NCBI RefSeq assembly: GCF_014253075.1
Contig: NZ_JACLZJ010000001.1
Location: 930,001 to 994,000, forward strand
DNA: 64,000 bases
DNA from: Ochrobactrum sp. CM-21-5
GTDB taxonomy: Bacteria; Pseudomonadota; Alphaproteobacteria; Rhizobiales; Rhizobiaceae
Direction of reading: 5' to 3'
The notes under the pieces: generated by a model
Seen by the model: the letters and a program-made list of their open reading frames with translations, nothing else
What the model was told of the DNA's origin: nothing
The model's database searches: none
Part shown: piece by piece, positions 1 through 11,558 of the stretch
Layout of the letters: every line of letters starts with the position of its first letter
How positions within the stretch are numbered: position 1 is the first letter of the stretch
Position numbers and translations under genes: made by a program

Positions 1-1
1 G

Positions 2-517
2 CGTATGGATGAAGCGGTTGCTTCCGACGTGAGCAGCTTTGGTTATGCCTTGAGCCTTGAAGCCGGAAAGCGCTTTGCATTGACCGATCGTTGGTCGGTC
101 ACGCCACAGGCTCAGCTGATCTGGTCTTCGCTTAATACCGACGGCTATCGTGATGTGTTCGATGCGTATATCTCGACCCCGGACAACAACAGTCTGACCG
201 GTCGTATCGGACTTGCGGCAAACTACGGCAATAGCTGGCAGGATGCCGATGGTACAACCACACGGCTTGAACTGGGCGGCGTGGCTAACCTCTATCGCGA
301 ACTGAAAAGCGGAGCCAATTACATCACGGTATCCGACACCCGGATCGCCACTGGTGAAATCGACAAGACATGGGGTGAACTGGGTGTGACGGCGAACTAC
401 AGCTGGCTCAACGACAAATATGCCGTTTATGGCAAGCTGTCGGGAGCAACCAGCCTCGATCACTTCAACGACAGCTATTCGGTGACCGGTAATCTCGGCT
501 TCCGGGTGAAGTGGTAA
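2..517 (+). CDS. Autotransporter beta-barrel domain, C-terminal part (5' end outside window)
   Basis: The reading frame is open to the left edge, so only the last ~170 residues are visible. They show alternating polar/aromatic strands of an outer-membrane barrel (for example WSVTPQAQLIW and KTWGELGVTANYSW) and end in the aromatic-terminated strand LGFRVKW, the usual C-terminal signature recognised by the BAM machinery. This fits the translocator domain of a type V secreted autotransporter. The passenger domain lies outside the window, so its function cannot be judged. A strong terminator follows within 90 bp, so this is the end of its transcript. Confidence 0.8.
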   Translation, partial: RMDEAVASDVSSFGYALSLEAGKRFALTDRWSVTPQAQLIWSSLNTDGYRDVFDAYISTPDNNSLTGRIGLAANYGNSWQDADGTTTRLELGGVANLYRELKSGANYITVSDTRIATGEIDKTWGELGVTANYSWLNDKYAVYGKLSGATSLDHFNDSYSVTGNLGFRVKW

Positions 518-601
518 TCGATCCGGCTGGTGCATAAAAGCACCTAGTCACAGCGGCTCCGAAGATTGCGTCAAAACAGGAGCCGCAGCAATCAACGAAA
601 C

Positions 602-641
602 AGTCTCGCCGGCGTTTGAAAAAGCGTCGGCGAGACTTTTT
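602..641 (+). terminator. Rho-independent terminator after the autotransporter gene
   Basis: A 10-bp stem AGTCTCGCCG / CGGCGAGACT (602-611 with 628-637) is followed by a T run. It lies between the autotransporter stop and the convergent VOC gene. Confidence 0.85.
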
Positions 642-723
642 ATAATCTCAGAACCTTAGAATTCCGAACAGGCCGGCGGGCACGCCGCTGCATGATAGCC
701 TGGCGGAACTGGTGAGCACGAAG

Positions 724-1068
724 CTATATGGGGCTCCACACGGCCAGTTCATTGCCCGCCGGATCGGTGAAATGAAAACGCCGCCCGCCGGGAAAGGTGA
801 AAATCGGCTTGGTGATGGCACCACCCGCCTCCGTGACGGCGTCCTGCGCTTCTTCCAATTTCTCGGCATAAAGAACGGGCAGGGGTTTGCCGGTTGCATG
901 GGCATCCGCATCGAAACCACCATCCAACCCTTCGGCAAAAGCCGAATAGGTTGGCCCGTAGTCGGTAAACGACCAGCCGAAAGCGCGCGAATAGAAGCTT
1001 TTCACGCTATCGAGCGAACCGTTTCCAGCGGGCATTTCAAGATAGTCGAGTTTGCCTGTCTGGCGCAT
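724..1068 (-). CDS. VOC (glyoxalase/bleomycin-resistance) family protein
   Basis: A 114-residue single-domain protein with the VOC pattern: an N-terminal YLEMPAGN strand, then VKSFYSRAFGW, and a C-terminal FHFTDPAGNELAVW strand carrying the usual metal-ligand glutamate. The family includes lyases, dioxygenases and antibiotic-binding proteins, so the substrate is not predictable. I start at the ATG at 1068 because GGAGAGCGAG precedes it; in-frame starts at 1080, 1089 and a TTG at 1128 lack such a site. It is transcribed away from ppdK and ends against the terminator of the upstream gene. Confidence 0.75.
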   Translation of the reverse strand: MRQTGKLDYLEMPAGNGSLDSVKSFYSRAFGWSFTDYGPTYSAFAEGLDGGFDADAHATGKPLPVLYAEKLEEAQDAVTEAGGAITKPIFTFPGGRRFHFTDPAGNELAVWSPI

Positions 1069-1295
1069 CTCGCTCTCCATATTGTTCATTGTTTGTTCTA
1101 TTATCGATGCAGGTGGCGACTGAGTCAATCGCTTGATTGGCTATTCCGGCGTTTAATCGATTCTATTGTCGCGGGCGGTGTTTTTTCGTTGGCAGGCGAG
1201 GGGATGATCGCATAAGCACGAAGGCAGGTTCAGGGAATGCCTGCAACAGGTTGTATGGCTTTCGAGGATCGAATCCTGCGTCAAGGGAGGCCATG

Positions 1296-3959
<2,664 letters not shown>

Positions 3960-4029
3960 CAGACGTCACAATTCGGCTTTGCTGTTGGGGTATCTGCGAC
4001 TGCAAAGCCATTATTTTAAAGATATTGCC

Positions 4030-4875
4030 ATGTTTCGTTTGATGTTTGCGGCGGGGACCGCTCTTGTTCTGACTGCTGGCGCGGCCAGTGCCTATGACGT
4101 GCTTCCCCATGAAGCCGCCGCGGAAAAAATCCGCATCGTCGAGCCGCAATTGCGCATTGCGAGTGGCGGACCGGCTGCGCCGCAAGTGGCGTTGACGCTC
4201 GATGCCTGTATGGGCAGGACGGATATGCGGATTCTTGATGTTCTGGTGAAGAACCGTATTCCGGCAACCATTTTTGTGACGGGACGCTGGGTCAGGGGCA
4301 ATCCGGAAGCATTAAGCGTGCTGAAGGCCAATCCGGATCTGTTCCAGATCGAGAACCACGGCGCGATGCACGTGCCTGCAATCACCAATGTCCCGCGAAT
4401 GTACAATATAAAAACCGCCGGATCGGTGGATGCCGTGCGTTCGGAAATCGATGGCGGCGCAAAGGCCATCACCGATGCCCGTGCGCCGAAGCCTGTCTGG
4501 TATCGTGACGCGACGGCGCGCTATTCCACGGACGCGGTGAAACTGGCGACAAGTATGGGATACAAGATTGGTGGTTATTCGCTCAATGGCGATATGGGCG
4601 CTTCCCTGCTTGCCGGCGCGGCGGAAAGGCGTATTGCTGCGGCGCGCGACGGCGATGTGATCATTGCCCATATAAACCAGCCGGGCCGTGCGGCAGGTGC
4701 GGGCGTTGCCAAGGGCATTCTTGCGCTCAAGGCCAAGGGCATGCGGTTCGTCCGTCTGGGCGATGTGCAAACCACGATGACACTAAATCCGGTGCTGCAG
4801 CCCAATCTACAGGCAAAAGCCACCAATCCAGGTCAAGACATTCATGCGGGAAAACCGGTAGTGGTCAGGAAATAA
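4030..4875 (+). CDS. Secreted polysaccharide deacetylase family protein
   Basis: A 281-residue protein with a signal peptide (MFRLMFAAGTALVLTAGAASA, cleavage near residue 21) followed by a NodB-like fold. ALTLDACMG replaces the usual TFDDG first motif, retaining one Asp, and IENHGAMHVP supplies the His-x-x-x-His metal site. PVWYRDATARY matches the arginine motif and DVIIAHINQP the late histidine motif. The likely role is periplasmic removal of acetyl groups from an N- or O-acetylated glycan; substrate unknown. The gene starts 70 bp after ppdK and could be co-transcribed, though no functional link is obvious. The altered first motif is a group feature I have not seen explained. Confidence 0.8.
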   Translation: MFRLMFAAGTALVLTAGAASAYDVLPHEAAAEKIRIVEPQLRIASGGPAAPQVALTLDACMGRTDMRILDVLVKNRIPATIFVTGRWVRGNPEALSVLKANPDLFQIENHGAMHVPAITNVPRMYNIKTAGSVDAVRSEIDGGAKAITDARAPKPVWYRDATARYSTDAVKLATSMGYKIGGYSLNGDMGASLLAGAAERRIAAARDGDVIIAHINQPGRAAGAGVAKGILALKAKGMRFVRLGDVQTTMTLNPVLQPNLQAKATNPGQDIHAGKPVVVRK

Positions 4876-4878
4876 ACC

Positions 4879-5283
4879 TCAAGCCTTTTCGGAGCTTTTC
4901 TCGGGAGAGAGGCTTTTCATCACGGCGGCATAGTTGCGGCCAAGGCTCTCGAACAGCGCATTCTCGCCGGTCAGAGGCGCGACCGAAAGCGTGGTGCCGT
5001 CATTGCGCAGAGTAACGAAAATGACCTGATCCTGCGGCTGGCCGGAAATGGCAATCGCGCCGATGCGCTGGGCCTCGCTGGTGTCCAGCGCGGGCATGTT
5101 GAACAGCACTTCGCCGCCCACACGCTCCGCCGCCTGCGCGAGGGCAGCGTCGAATCCCTCGATCAGCACATCGATGGCTCCGAGCGCAAATTCAAGCTCC
5201 ACCGCTTCGAGCGTCATTACATCTTCTCCGACATCCATGCTGCCGGATTGCGGCGTTGAACCATTGCCAAGGGTACGATCCAT
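4879..5283 (-). CDS. Conserved hypothetical protein, acidic N-terminus
   Basis: I do not recognise this 134-residue protein. It has no signal peptide or membrane segment. An acidic N-terminus (SMDVGEDVMTLEAVELEFA) precedes an alpha/beta-looking body with QVIFVTLRNDGTTLSVAPLTG. It is convergent with the deacetylase gene, with 3 bp between stops. ATG 5283 is chosen because GGAGAGGACG precedes it; an in-frame ATG at 5355 would add a hydrophobic MISYMGAFFGFVG stretch and cannot be excluded. The roughly 315 bp up to the cytochrome gene at 5599 hold no other gene and must carry two divergent promoters. Confidence 0.5.
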   Translation of the reverse strand: MDRTLGNGSTPQSGSMDVGEDVMTLEAVELEFALGAIDVLIEGFDAALAQAAERVGGEVLFNMPALDTSEAQRIGAIAISGQPQDQVIFVTLRNDGTTLSVAPLTGENALFESLGRNYAAVMKSLSPEKSSEKA

Positions 5284-5598
5284 ATCGTCCTCTCCGACGA
5301 ATCCGAAAAAAGCCCCCATATACGAGATCATGCCTTCTGTTAGAAGTTGCTGCAATGTGTTTTTTATTGATTTACCTAGCTTTTTCTTGGTCTCCCTCCC
5401 ATCTGTCCTAATTAGCAGGCTAAGAACCTTTCGCGCGTTATGCGATGCGAATGCGGATAAAACACGCTTTGCGTGTGCGGGGTGTCTTTTTTAGTGCCCG
5501 CTGAAGATTGTTGCTTGGCCTTTTGATTTGGGTCAATGCCGCCCTTTGGCGAATCTCCCAACGTTCTCCCACCACTTTGAACGGGTGTCGGAGGGCAC

Positions 5599-6942
5599 AT
5601 GAAACTGATATGGAAAGCGGCGGTAGGCGGCGCAGGCGCGCTTGCCGCAGCATGGTTGTTTGCGCTCTCGACGCCCTATTGGCTGACGTTGAAGCAGGAC
5701 GCGACGGTTGCCGTCCGTGACCCTGCCTTGATCGAAAAGGGCGAATATATTGCGCGGGCCGGAGATTGCGCGGCCTGTCATACGGCACCCGGCGGAAAGC
5801 CTTTCGCAGGCGGGCTGGGCATGCAGACGCCGCTGGGCACCATATATTCCACGAATATAACGCCGGATCCCGAGACGGGCATCGGAAGTTACAGCTATGC
5901 GGATTTCGAGCGCGCCGTGCGGCAGGGCGTGCGCAAGGATGATGTCCACCTTTATCCCGCAATGCCTTTCGTCTCCTATACAGTCGTCAAGGATGAAGAC
6001 ATGAAAGCGCTTTATGCTTTTTTCATGTCAAAGGTCGAACCGGCAAAGCAGGAAAACCAGCCGAGTACATTGCCCTGGCCCACCAGCATGCGCTGGCCAC
6101 TTGCCTATTGGCAGCTCCTGTTCGCCAATCCGCGTCCGTTTGAAATCGCAGCCGGAACCGATCCGGTGATTGCGCGAGGCGCATATCTGGTAGAGGGACT
6201 GGGCCATTGCGGTGCGTGCCATACGCCGCGCGGGCTGGCTTATGAAGAAAAGGCGGTGAAGAACGATTCGCAGGGCAAGTTCCTGTCCGGTTCCGTGCTT
6301 GAAGGCTGGTATGCGAAGAACCTGCGCGATCAGGATACCGGCCTGTCGACCTGGGCCGAGGATGAAATCGTCACTTTCCTGAAAACCGGACGCACGGACC
6401 GTACAGCAGCTTTCGGCTCGATGGCGGATGTCGTGCAGCATTCGACGCAATATCTGGAAGAAGGCGATCTGCGCGCTATCGCCCGCTATCTGAAGTCGCT
6501 GCCGCCGAGTGAAGGGCGCGAACGCCAGTGGCAGCCAAAGGAGGATGTCACCACGGCAGCCTTGAAAGCGGGTGATTTCAGTGCATCAGGCGCGATGTCT
6601 TATGTGGAGCAATGTTCTGTCTGTCACCGCATGGATGGCAAGGGCGCGCCGCGCATCTATCCGGCTCTTGCAGGCAATTCGATTGTCTTTGCCGATGATC
6701 CAAGCTCGCTCATTCAGATTACGCTGACCGGCGGTAGAACGCCGGACACGCCTGCCGACCCAATGGCTTTCACCATGCCGGGTTTCGCCAATCTGTCGAA
6801 TGCGGAGGTTGCTGAGATCCTCAATTTCATCCGCAATGGCTGGGGCAACCATGGAAGCACCATCAGCGAGGAAGACATCGCACGGATGCGGCGCGAGATT
6901 GCGCACAAGCCCGCGCACTATGTTCCGGAGAACAAGCAATGA
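5599..6942 (+). CDS. Membrane-anchored triheme cytochrome c (alcohol/gluconate dehydrogenase cytochrome-subunit type)
   Basis: 447 residues with an uncleaved N-terminal anchor or signal (VGGAGALAAAWLFALS). There are three c-type haem sites: CAACH (57-61), CGACH (about 204) and CSVCH (about 339). The order and spacing match the cytochrome subunit of periplasmic PQQ- or flavin-dependent dehydrogenases, which passes electrons to the quinone pool. No dehydrogenase subunit is adjacent, so the donor is unknown. GGAGGG stands 6 bp before the ATG. The stop overlaps the next cytochrome gene by ATGA, so the two are co-translated and probably form one electron chain. Confidence 0.85.
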   Translation: MKLIWKAAVGGAGALAAAWLFALSTPYWLTLKQDATVAVRDPALIEKGEYIARAGDCAACHTAPGGKPFAGGLGMQTPLGTIYSTNITPDPETGIGSYSYADFERAVRQGVRKDDVHLYPAMPFVSYTVVKDEDMKALYAFFMSKVEPAKQENQPSTLPWPTSMRWPLAYWQLLFANPRPFEIAAGTDPVIARGAYLVEGLGHCGACHTPRGLAYEEKAVKNDSQGKFLSGSVLEGWYAKNLRDQDTGLSTWAEDEIVTFLKTGRTDRTAAFGSMADVVQHSTQYLEEGDLRAIARYLKSLPPSEGRERQWQPKEDVTTAALKAGDFSASGAMSYVEQCSVCHRMDGKGAPRIYPALAGNSIVFADDPSSLIQITLTGGRTPDTPADPMAFTMPGFANLSNAEVAEILNFIRNGWGNHGSTISEEDIARMRREIAHKPAHYVPENKQ

Positions 6943-7850
6943 AGACCAGCTCAATCGTTCTTCTTGGCGCCGGATTGGCGGTGGCTGTGACCGGCGGCGC
7001 TTTTCTCCTCAACCAGCTCCGCCCGACGATGGATGCGCCGGCGCCCAAAGCTTATGCGGTATTGGACAAGGACAAAAAACAGGTGGGAACCTATATCGCT
7101 CCGCCGGATCGGTTCATTCTGAACGAGCCGAACGCGGCTGAGATCATGCAAGGCAAGCGTCTGCTCAATGAGACGGCGCGGCTGCTTCCCGACAATGTCG
7201 GCAACGGGCTGAACTGCAATTCCTGCCATATCGGGCAGGGCAAGGTGGATAATGTCGCGCCCTATATCAACACCAGCAATTTTTACCCGGCGGTGATGCC
7301 GCGCGCGGGCAAGGAGGTTAACCTGGTCATGCGCATCAACGGTTGCTTCCAGCGGTCGATGAACGGTAAGCCGCTGCCGCCCGAAGGGCCGGACATGAAG
7401 GCAATGATCGCCTATATGGACTGGCTGCGGCAGGACGTGGAAAAAGGAACGAAGGTCGCCGTGCGCAATGCCGGCCCGATCGACGAAAGCCTTGTTCCCG
7501 ATCCGGTCAACGGCGCGAGAATTTACGTCGCGCAATGCGCTACCTGCCATGGTGCGGACGGGGAAGGCATGAAGGATCAGGCGGGCGATTATATCTTCCC
7601 GCCGCTATGGGGTGACGAAAGCTTCAACATCGGCGCTGGCATGGCGCGTACCTACAAGGCGGCGCAATTCGTTAAATACGCCATGCCGCCCGCGCAGAAT
7701 TTCGATCTGCCCATCGGGCAGGGCGGAGTCCTGACGGATCAGGAAGCCATCGACGTGTCGGAATATTTCACCCATATGCCGCGGCCCGATTTCGCCGGGA
7801 AGGTCAATGACTGGCCGACCGGAAAAAAGCCGAAGGATGCGCGCTATTGA
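6939..7850 (+). CDS. Diheme cytochrome c
   Basis: 303 residues with an N-terminal membrane segment (SSIVLLGAGLAVAVTGGAFLL) and two haem c sites, CNSCH (about residue 93) and CATCH (about 200). The second is followed by GADGEGMKDQAGDY and a C-terminal class I cytochrome fold. It resembles the SoxA-like/thiosulfate-dehydrogenase (TsdA) group of periplasmic diheme cytochromes, but I cannot assign the reaction. The start overlaps the upstream cytochrome stop by 4 bp, and GGAG lies in the end of that gene. The pair probably works together in periplasmic electron transfer. Confidence 0.8.
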   Translation: MKTSSIVLLGAGLAVAVTGGAFLLNQLRPTMDAPAPKAYAVLDKDKKQVGTYIAPPDRFILNEPNAAEIMQGKRLLNETARLLPDNVGNGLNCNSCHIGQGKVDNVAPYINTSNFYPAVMPRAGKEVNLVMRINGCFQRSMNGKPLPPEGPDMKAMIAYMDWLRQDVEKGTKVAVRNAGPIDESLVPDPVNGARIYVAQCATCHGADGEGMKDQAGDYIFPPLWGDESFNIGAGMARTYKAAQFVKYAMPPAQNFDLPIGQGGVLTDQEAIDVSEYFTHMPRPDFAGKVNDWPTGKKPKDARY

Positions 7851-7960
7851 TCCTGATGTGGATCGGAAAGCCTGTCGTTCCGGATGTAGCCGGGGCGGCA
7901 GGCAGTTGTTTTTAGGCTCAGACCTTTTGCTCCGCGAAAATCTCTCTGCTATTCATAGAA

Positions 7961-8779
7961 ATGGCCACACGGCCTGGTCTGGGAAATTGGATGAGAAAAC
8001 TTCGCTACCAGCGGCGTCAGTCGCGATCTGCGGTCTGGGCATTGCGGCTCGGTGTCTTTGCCGCCGTGCTTCTGCTGCTGGCATTTCTTCTGCACAGGTT
8101 CTGGGCGCTTGCGACCCCCGATTTTGTTCTGATCGCCGCATTGAGTGGTGTCATCGCACTGCTGGCCCTCATCGCGACGACAAAGGGTTTCCGCAACCTA
8201 TGGGTTAATGGCGACAAGGGCGGGGCACGATCTTTCTGGGGCGGGATGTTTGCGCTCGCTGTTCTCCTTTCGCTCGCTCTGGCGGGCGGGCTCTGGTACG
8301 GCTCGCCGCCGTTTTATGACCTGACGACCGATTTCGAGACCCCGCCGCAATTTCCGCCGAACATGCCCGGGCGCCTGCAATGGATGAACCCCGTCACAGC
8401 AACGATACATGGCGATGCGTTGACACAACTGACCGCATATCCCGACGTGGTCGGTCGTCGTTACGACGCGGCACCCGACCGGGTTGCGGAGGGTGTCGAG
8501 ACGACCCTGAAAACTTTTGGTTGGGAGCGGATATCGAGGGATGTTCCGCCATTGGAACCCAACGCGACCCGTTTTGCCGCGACCGCACACAGCGTCATTC
8601 TCGGACTGAAAAGCGATGTGGTCATCCGGCTGCTTGATGAGGGTGAAACGACCTACGTGGATATGCGGTCGCTGTCGCGCTACGGCAAACGCGACATGGG
8701 CCAGAACGCCGCTTTCATCACGGAATTTATGGGTGCGCTGGAAGGCGAGGTCAACAAGGCTCCTGCCGATGTCGAGTGA
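7961..8779 (+). CDS. DUF1499 membrane protein
   Basis: 272 residues: three hydrophobic segments in the first ~120 (for example LRLGVFAAVLLLLAFLL, FVLIAALSGVIALLALIA, FALAVLLSLALAGGLWYG), then a soluble C-terminal DUF1499 domain (YDLTTDFETPPQFP, YVDMRSLSRYGKRDMGQNA). The function of DUF1499 is not established. The start is uncertain: ATG 7961 has no clear ribosome site, while ATG 7991, ten codons on, has a weak GGGAAATTGG. Its stop abuts the stop of the convergent MBL gene with no spacing. Confidence 0.75.
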   Translation: MATRPGLGNWMRKLRYQRRQSRSAVWALRLGVFAAVLLLLAFLLHRFWALATPDFVLIAALSGVIALLALIATTKGFRNLWVNGDKGGARSFWGGMFALAVLLSLALAGGLWYGSPPFYDLTTDFETPPQFPPNMPGRLQWMNPVTATIHGDALTQLTAYPDVVGRRYDAAPDRVAEGVETTLKTFGWERISRDVPPLEPNATRFAATAHSVILGLKSDVVIRLLDEGETTYVDMRSLSRYGKRDMGQNAAFITEFMGALEGEVNKAPADVE

Positions 8780-9724
8780 TTACGCCCGCTCGTAAATGCC
8801 GTCCAGCGAGGGGTTGCCTTCGACGTTTACCTCGCCGCGCCCGACCAGATCTTCCAGGTGCGCCAGCACGGACAAAGCTGCCGCGCCGTGCAGCCGTGGA
8901 TCTGTATCACGGTAAATGGCATTCACCATTTCCCGAATGGTTCTGTCGCCTTGAAGCACGCGTTCCAGCACGGCGCGCTCGCGCATTTTGCGATGGGCGC
9001 GAAGCCCGCGCACGAAAGCGGTCGGTTTCGTTACCGCGCCGCCATGGCCGGGCAGATAGGCCTTGTCGTCCCGCGCCAGCAGCTTTTCGAGAGAGGCCAT
9101 ATAGTCACTCATCGATCCATCGGGAGGGGCGACAATAGAGGTCGCCCACGCCATGACATGATCGGCGGAAAACAACACATCCGTGCCTTTGAGACCGAAA
9201 ACCATGTGATTGGCGGCATGGCCTGGTGTATGGATGCCTTCCAGCGTCCAGCCGTCTCCTTCGATCGACGCGCCGTCGGCAAGTGTGATGTCCGGCACGA
9301 AATCCGTGTCTGCGCTGGCTTCGAGCAGGTTCACTTCGCCCGCGTGGTAGGGCCGGGCCGGGCGATGCGGACCTTCCGCCACCGTAAGCGCGCCGAGTTT
9401 CCGGCTCACCCGTCGCGCCAGAGGCGAGTGGTCGCGATGGGTGTGGCTGACGAAAATATGGCTTACCGGGCGCCCCCGGATGGTGGCGAGAAGGGCCTGA
9501 TAATGGGCTTCGTCTTCCGGACCGGGGTCTATGATTGCCAGCGTGTCCTGGCCGATTATGTAGCTGTTGGTGCCATGGAAGGTGAAGGCGCTTGGATTGT
9601 TGACGGTCAGGCGCAGGATGCCTTTGCCCAACTCGACCGGCTTCCCATATTCAGGGCTGAAACTGCTATCGAAAACAAGCGCCATCGCAGCGACGTCCAA
9701 TTCATCTTTGGTTTGATTGCCCAA
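8780..9724 (-). CDS. MBL-fold metallo-hydrolase (LACTB2-like)
   Basis: About 314 residues. Zinc ligands are clear: HTHRDH (94-99), the His in IHTPGHAANH, the Asp in LFSADHVMAW and the final His in LPGHGG. A C-terminal winged-helix-like tail (REMVNAIYRDTDP) matches the LACTB2/hydroxyacylglutathione-hydrolase-like group, whose members cleave thioesters or RNA. The start is uncertain: this frame begins with TTG at 9724, while the first ATG is at 9685. The residues before 9685 (KDELDVAA) look family-like, so I keep the longer form. Confidence 0.75.
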   Translation of the reverse strand: MGNQTKDELDVAAMALVFDSSFSPEYGKPVELGKGILRLTVNNPSAFTFHGTNSYIIGQDTLAIIDPGPEDEAHYQALLATIRGRPVSHIFVSHTHRDHSPLARRVSRKLGALTVAEGPHRPARPYHAGEVNLLEASADTDFVPDITLADGASIEGDGWTLEGIHTPGHAANHMVFGLKGTDVLFSADHVMAWATSIVAPPDGSMSDYMASLEKLLARDDKAYLPGHGGAVTKPTAFVRGLRAHRKMRERAVLERVLQGDRTIREMVNAIYRDTDPRLHGAAALSVLAHLEDLVGRGEVNVEGNPSLDGIYERA

Positions 9725-9824
9725 ACGGCATAGGCCTTATATAGTCTGTCTGTAAATGGTGTTTTGCGATCCGGCGTCGACATGGGTCCGGGATGAAAGC
9801 CAAACTGAAGGAGTGGAGTCGGAT

Positions 9825-10424
9825 ATGTCTCACAGAGCCAAATCACGCGTTGCTACAGCCTCTCTTGTTGCCGGATATTTGCCCGCGCGGCAATTGTCAC
9901 GGGCTTTTTGGTTCGTTTCCCTCGCGCTCATCGGTACGGCCGTTCTGGCAATTTCGGCCAAGGTCAAAGTCGATCTCGTTTACGTCAACATGACGATGCA
10001 GACTTTCGCACTCTTCGCTATTTCCGCTCTGTATGGTTCGAGGCTCGCGGTCGCGACCGTGGCGCTCTACCTCCTTCAAGGCGCGCTGGGCATGCCTGTC
10101 TTTACAGGCACGCCGGAAAAGGGCATCGGTCTTGCTTATATGGCGGGCCCGACAGGCGGTTATCTTCTGTCCTATCTCGCCGCCGCATGGATTGTCGGCA
10201 GAGCCGCCGATAAGGGGCTGGCGCGCAATCCGCTGGCGCTGGGTGGGGCGATGCTTCTGGCCGAAGCCGTTATTCTGGTGCTGGGCGCAGGCTGGATGGC
10301 ATATCTTTTCGGTCTCGAAAAGGGCATTGCCTTCGGCTTTGGTGTGTTCATCGTCGGTGATCTGGTCAAGCTCGCACTGGCCGCCTGTGGTGTGCCGGCC
10401 GTCATGGCGCTGTTCAAGCGTTGA
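9825..10424 (+). CDS. bioY: Biotin transporter BioY (ECF S component)
   Basis: 199 residues, almost wholly hydrophobic with about six membrane helices. BioY hallmarks include the conserved FxGTPEKG-type loop (VFTGTPEKGIGLAYMAGPTGGYLLSY is split here as VFTGTPEKGIGL and AGPTGGYLLSY) and the C-terminal GDLVKLALA. It binds biotin and imports it alone or with an EcfA/EcfT energy unit. ATG 9825 is preceded by GGAG at 9810 and 9815. TTATATAGTC at 9737-9746 partly resembles the BioR operator TTATMKATAA (7 of 10), so biotin-responsive control is possible but weakly supported. A terminator follows the gene. Confidence 0.9.
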   Translation: MSHRAKSRVATASLVAGYLPARQLSRAFWFVSLALIGTAVLAISAKVKVDLVYVNMTMQTFALFAISALYGSRLAVATVALYLLQGALGMPVFTGTPEKGIGLAYMAGPTGGYLLSYLAAAWIVGRAADKGLARNPLALGGAMLLAEAVILVLGAGWMAYLFGLEKGIAFGFGVFIVGDLVKLALAACGVPAVMALFKR

Positions 10425-10451
10425 GAGCGCCGTTTCCGACGAGGTTTCCGA

Positions 10452-10477
10452 AAGGCCGGGCATCACCCGGCCTTTTC
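10452..10477 (+). terminator. Rho-independent terminator after bioY
   Basis: A 9-bp perfect stem AAGGCCGGG / CCCGGCCTT with a CATCA loop (10452-10474) is followed by T residues. Confidence 0.85.
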
Positions 10478-10568
10478 CATGTCTTTGTTGAAACTGCTTC
10501 GCGATTGACAAGCGCGGTAACGTAACGCTTTGTTGTTTCAGCAATTTCAGGCTTATGGGGAGAATGCG

Positions 10569-11078
10569 GTGAAGTTCGAATCTCTGGTCGTCGAACCGCT
10601 GACGAAGACAGCTTTCGCGCCCTTCGGCGATGTCATCGAGATAGAGGGCGCTGAACTGCGCCTGATCAACAACGGCACCACCGAGCGCTACCATGATCTG
10701 GCGCGCGTTGAAGCCGCCGGGACCGAAGCGCGGGTTCTCGTCAATATCTTTCGCGGGCAGTCTTTTGTTGCGCCCATCGATATCGTCATGATGGAACGCC
10801 ACCCGTACGGCTCGCAGGCTTTCATTCCGTTGAACGGCAGGCCCTTCCTCGTCGTGGTGGCGGAAGATGCGGACGGAAAGCCCGCGACACCCCGGGTGTT
10901 CCGCGCCCGCGGCGATCAGGGCGTCAATTATCTGCGCAATGTCTGGCATCATCCATTGCTGGCGCTGGAGCAGAAATCCGATTTCCTCGTTGTCGACCGC
11001 GCTGGCAGGGAGGACAATCTGGAGGAGTTTTTCTTTTCCAGCCTTGCCTATCGTATCGAAACAGACAAGCCAGCCTAA
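10569..11078 (+). CDS. allA: Ureidoglycolate lyase
   Basis: 169 residues of the AllA family, which splits ureidoglycolate into glyoxylate and urea at the end of allantoin breakdown. Family features are [14 protein letters not shown] near the N-terminus, [23 protein letters not shown] in the cupin core and [13 protein letters not shown] with the metal-site histidines. The start is the GTG at 10569, with GGGGAGA about 6 bp upstream. A TTG 39 bp earlier is open but lacks this site. uraH follows after 55 bp, so the two act in one purine-ureide pathway; the intervening steps are encoded elsewhere. Confidence 0.9.
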   Translation: MKFESLVVEPLTKTAFAPFGDVIEIEGAELRLINNGTTERYHDLARVEAAGTEARVLVNIFRGQSFVAPIDIVMMERHPYGSQAFIPLNGRPFLVVVAEDADGKPATPRVFRARGDQGVNYLRNVWHHPLLALEQKSDFLVVDRAGREDNLEEFFFSSLAYRIETDKPA

Positions 11079-11133
11079 AGCATTGCTGATGATTCAATCT
11101 AAGCCAGAAATGCGCTAACTCCAGAGGAAAATC

Positions 11134-11490
11134 ATGGGTAAACTCTCCACGCATGTTCTCGATACTGCCCACGGCAGTCCTGCTGCTGCAATGCGGATCG
11201 AGCTTTACCGCATTGCCACCAATGGCACGGCGGAACTTGTCAAGCGCACGGTGACCAATCTTGATGGCCGCACCGATGCGCCGCTGCTCACTGGCAATGA
11301 CATGCATATCGGCACCTATGAACTCCAATTCCATGTCGCGGAATATTTCGAGGGACGTGGCGCCGAACAGGCCAATCCGCCCTTTCTCGACCTCATTCCG
11401 ATCCGTTTTGCGATTGCGGACCCGGACGGAAACTATCACGTGCCACTGCTCGTAAGCCCGTGGTCCTATTCGACCTATCGCGGCAGTTAA
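11134..11490 (+). CDS. uraH: 5-hydroxyisourate hydrolase (transthyretin-like)
   Basis: 118 residues, full length for the family. It carries the N-terminal [11 protein letters not shown] signature, the central [10 protein letters not shown] and the C-terminal YRGS tetrapeptide that defines the active-site edge of HIU hydrolases. It opens 5-hydroxyisourate, the uricase product, to OHCU. CAGAGGAAA precedes the ATG. Probably co-transcribed with allA. Confidence 0.93.
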   Translation: MGKLSTHVLDTAHGSPAAAMRIELYRIATNGTAELVKRTVTNLDGRTDAPLLTGNDMHIGTYELQFHVAEYFEGRGAEQANPPFLDLIPIRFAIADPDGNYHVPLLVSPWSYSTYRGS

Positions 11491-11526
11491 TCCGGACTTA
11501 TCCCCATGGGGCGGACTTTGAATAGA

Positions 11527-11556
11527 CTCCTCGCATCATCATTTGCGAGGAGCTTT
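11527..11556 (+). promoter_or_regulatory. Hairpin whose 3' arm is the ribosome-binding site of the DUF2793 gene
   Basis: A perfect 9-bp stem CTCCTCGCA / TGCGAGGAG (11527-11535 with 11544-11552) has an 8-base loop and is followed by CTTTTC. The 3' arm contains GAGGAG, which is 6 bp before ATG 11559. It may be a terminator for allA-uraH, a translational switch for the next gene, or both. The T run is short for a terminator. Confidence 0.5.
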
Positions 11557-11558
11557 TC

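Noticed and set aside
1137-1295. N-terminal extension of ppdK starting at 1137
   Set aside because: The extra 53 codons show no family similarity, and a strong AAGGGAGG lies just before ATG 1296.
8858-9733. Long plus-strand frame opposite the MBL hydrolase
   Set aside because: Antisense of a clearly conserved enzyme; the composition is typical of a shadow frame.
9737-9746. Confident BioR operator upstream of bioY
   Set aside because: Only 7 of 10 consensus positions match and the second half is absent; kept as a remark in the bioY entry only.
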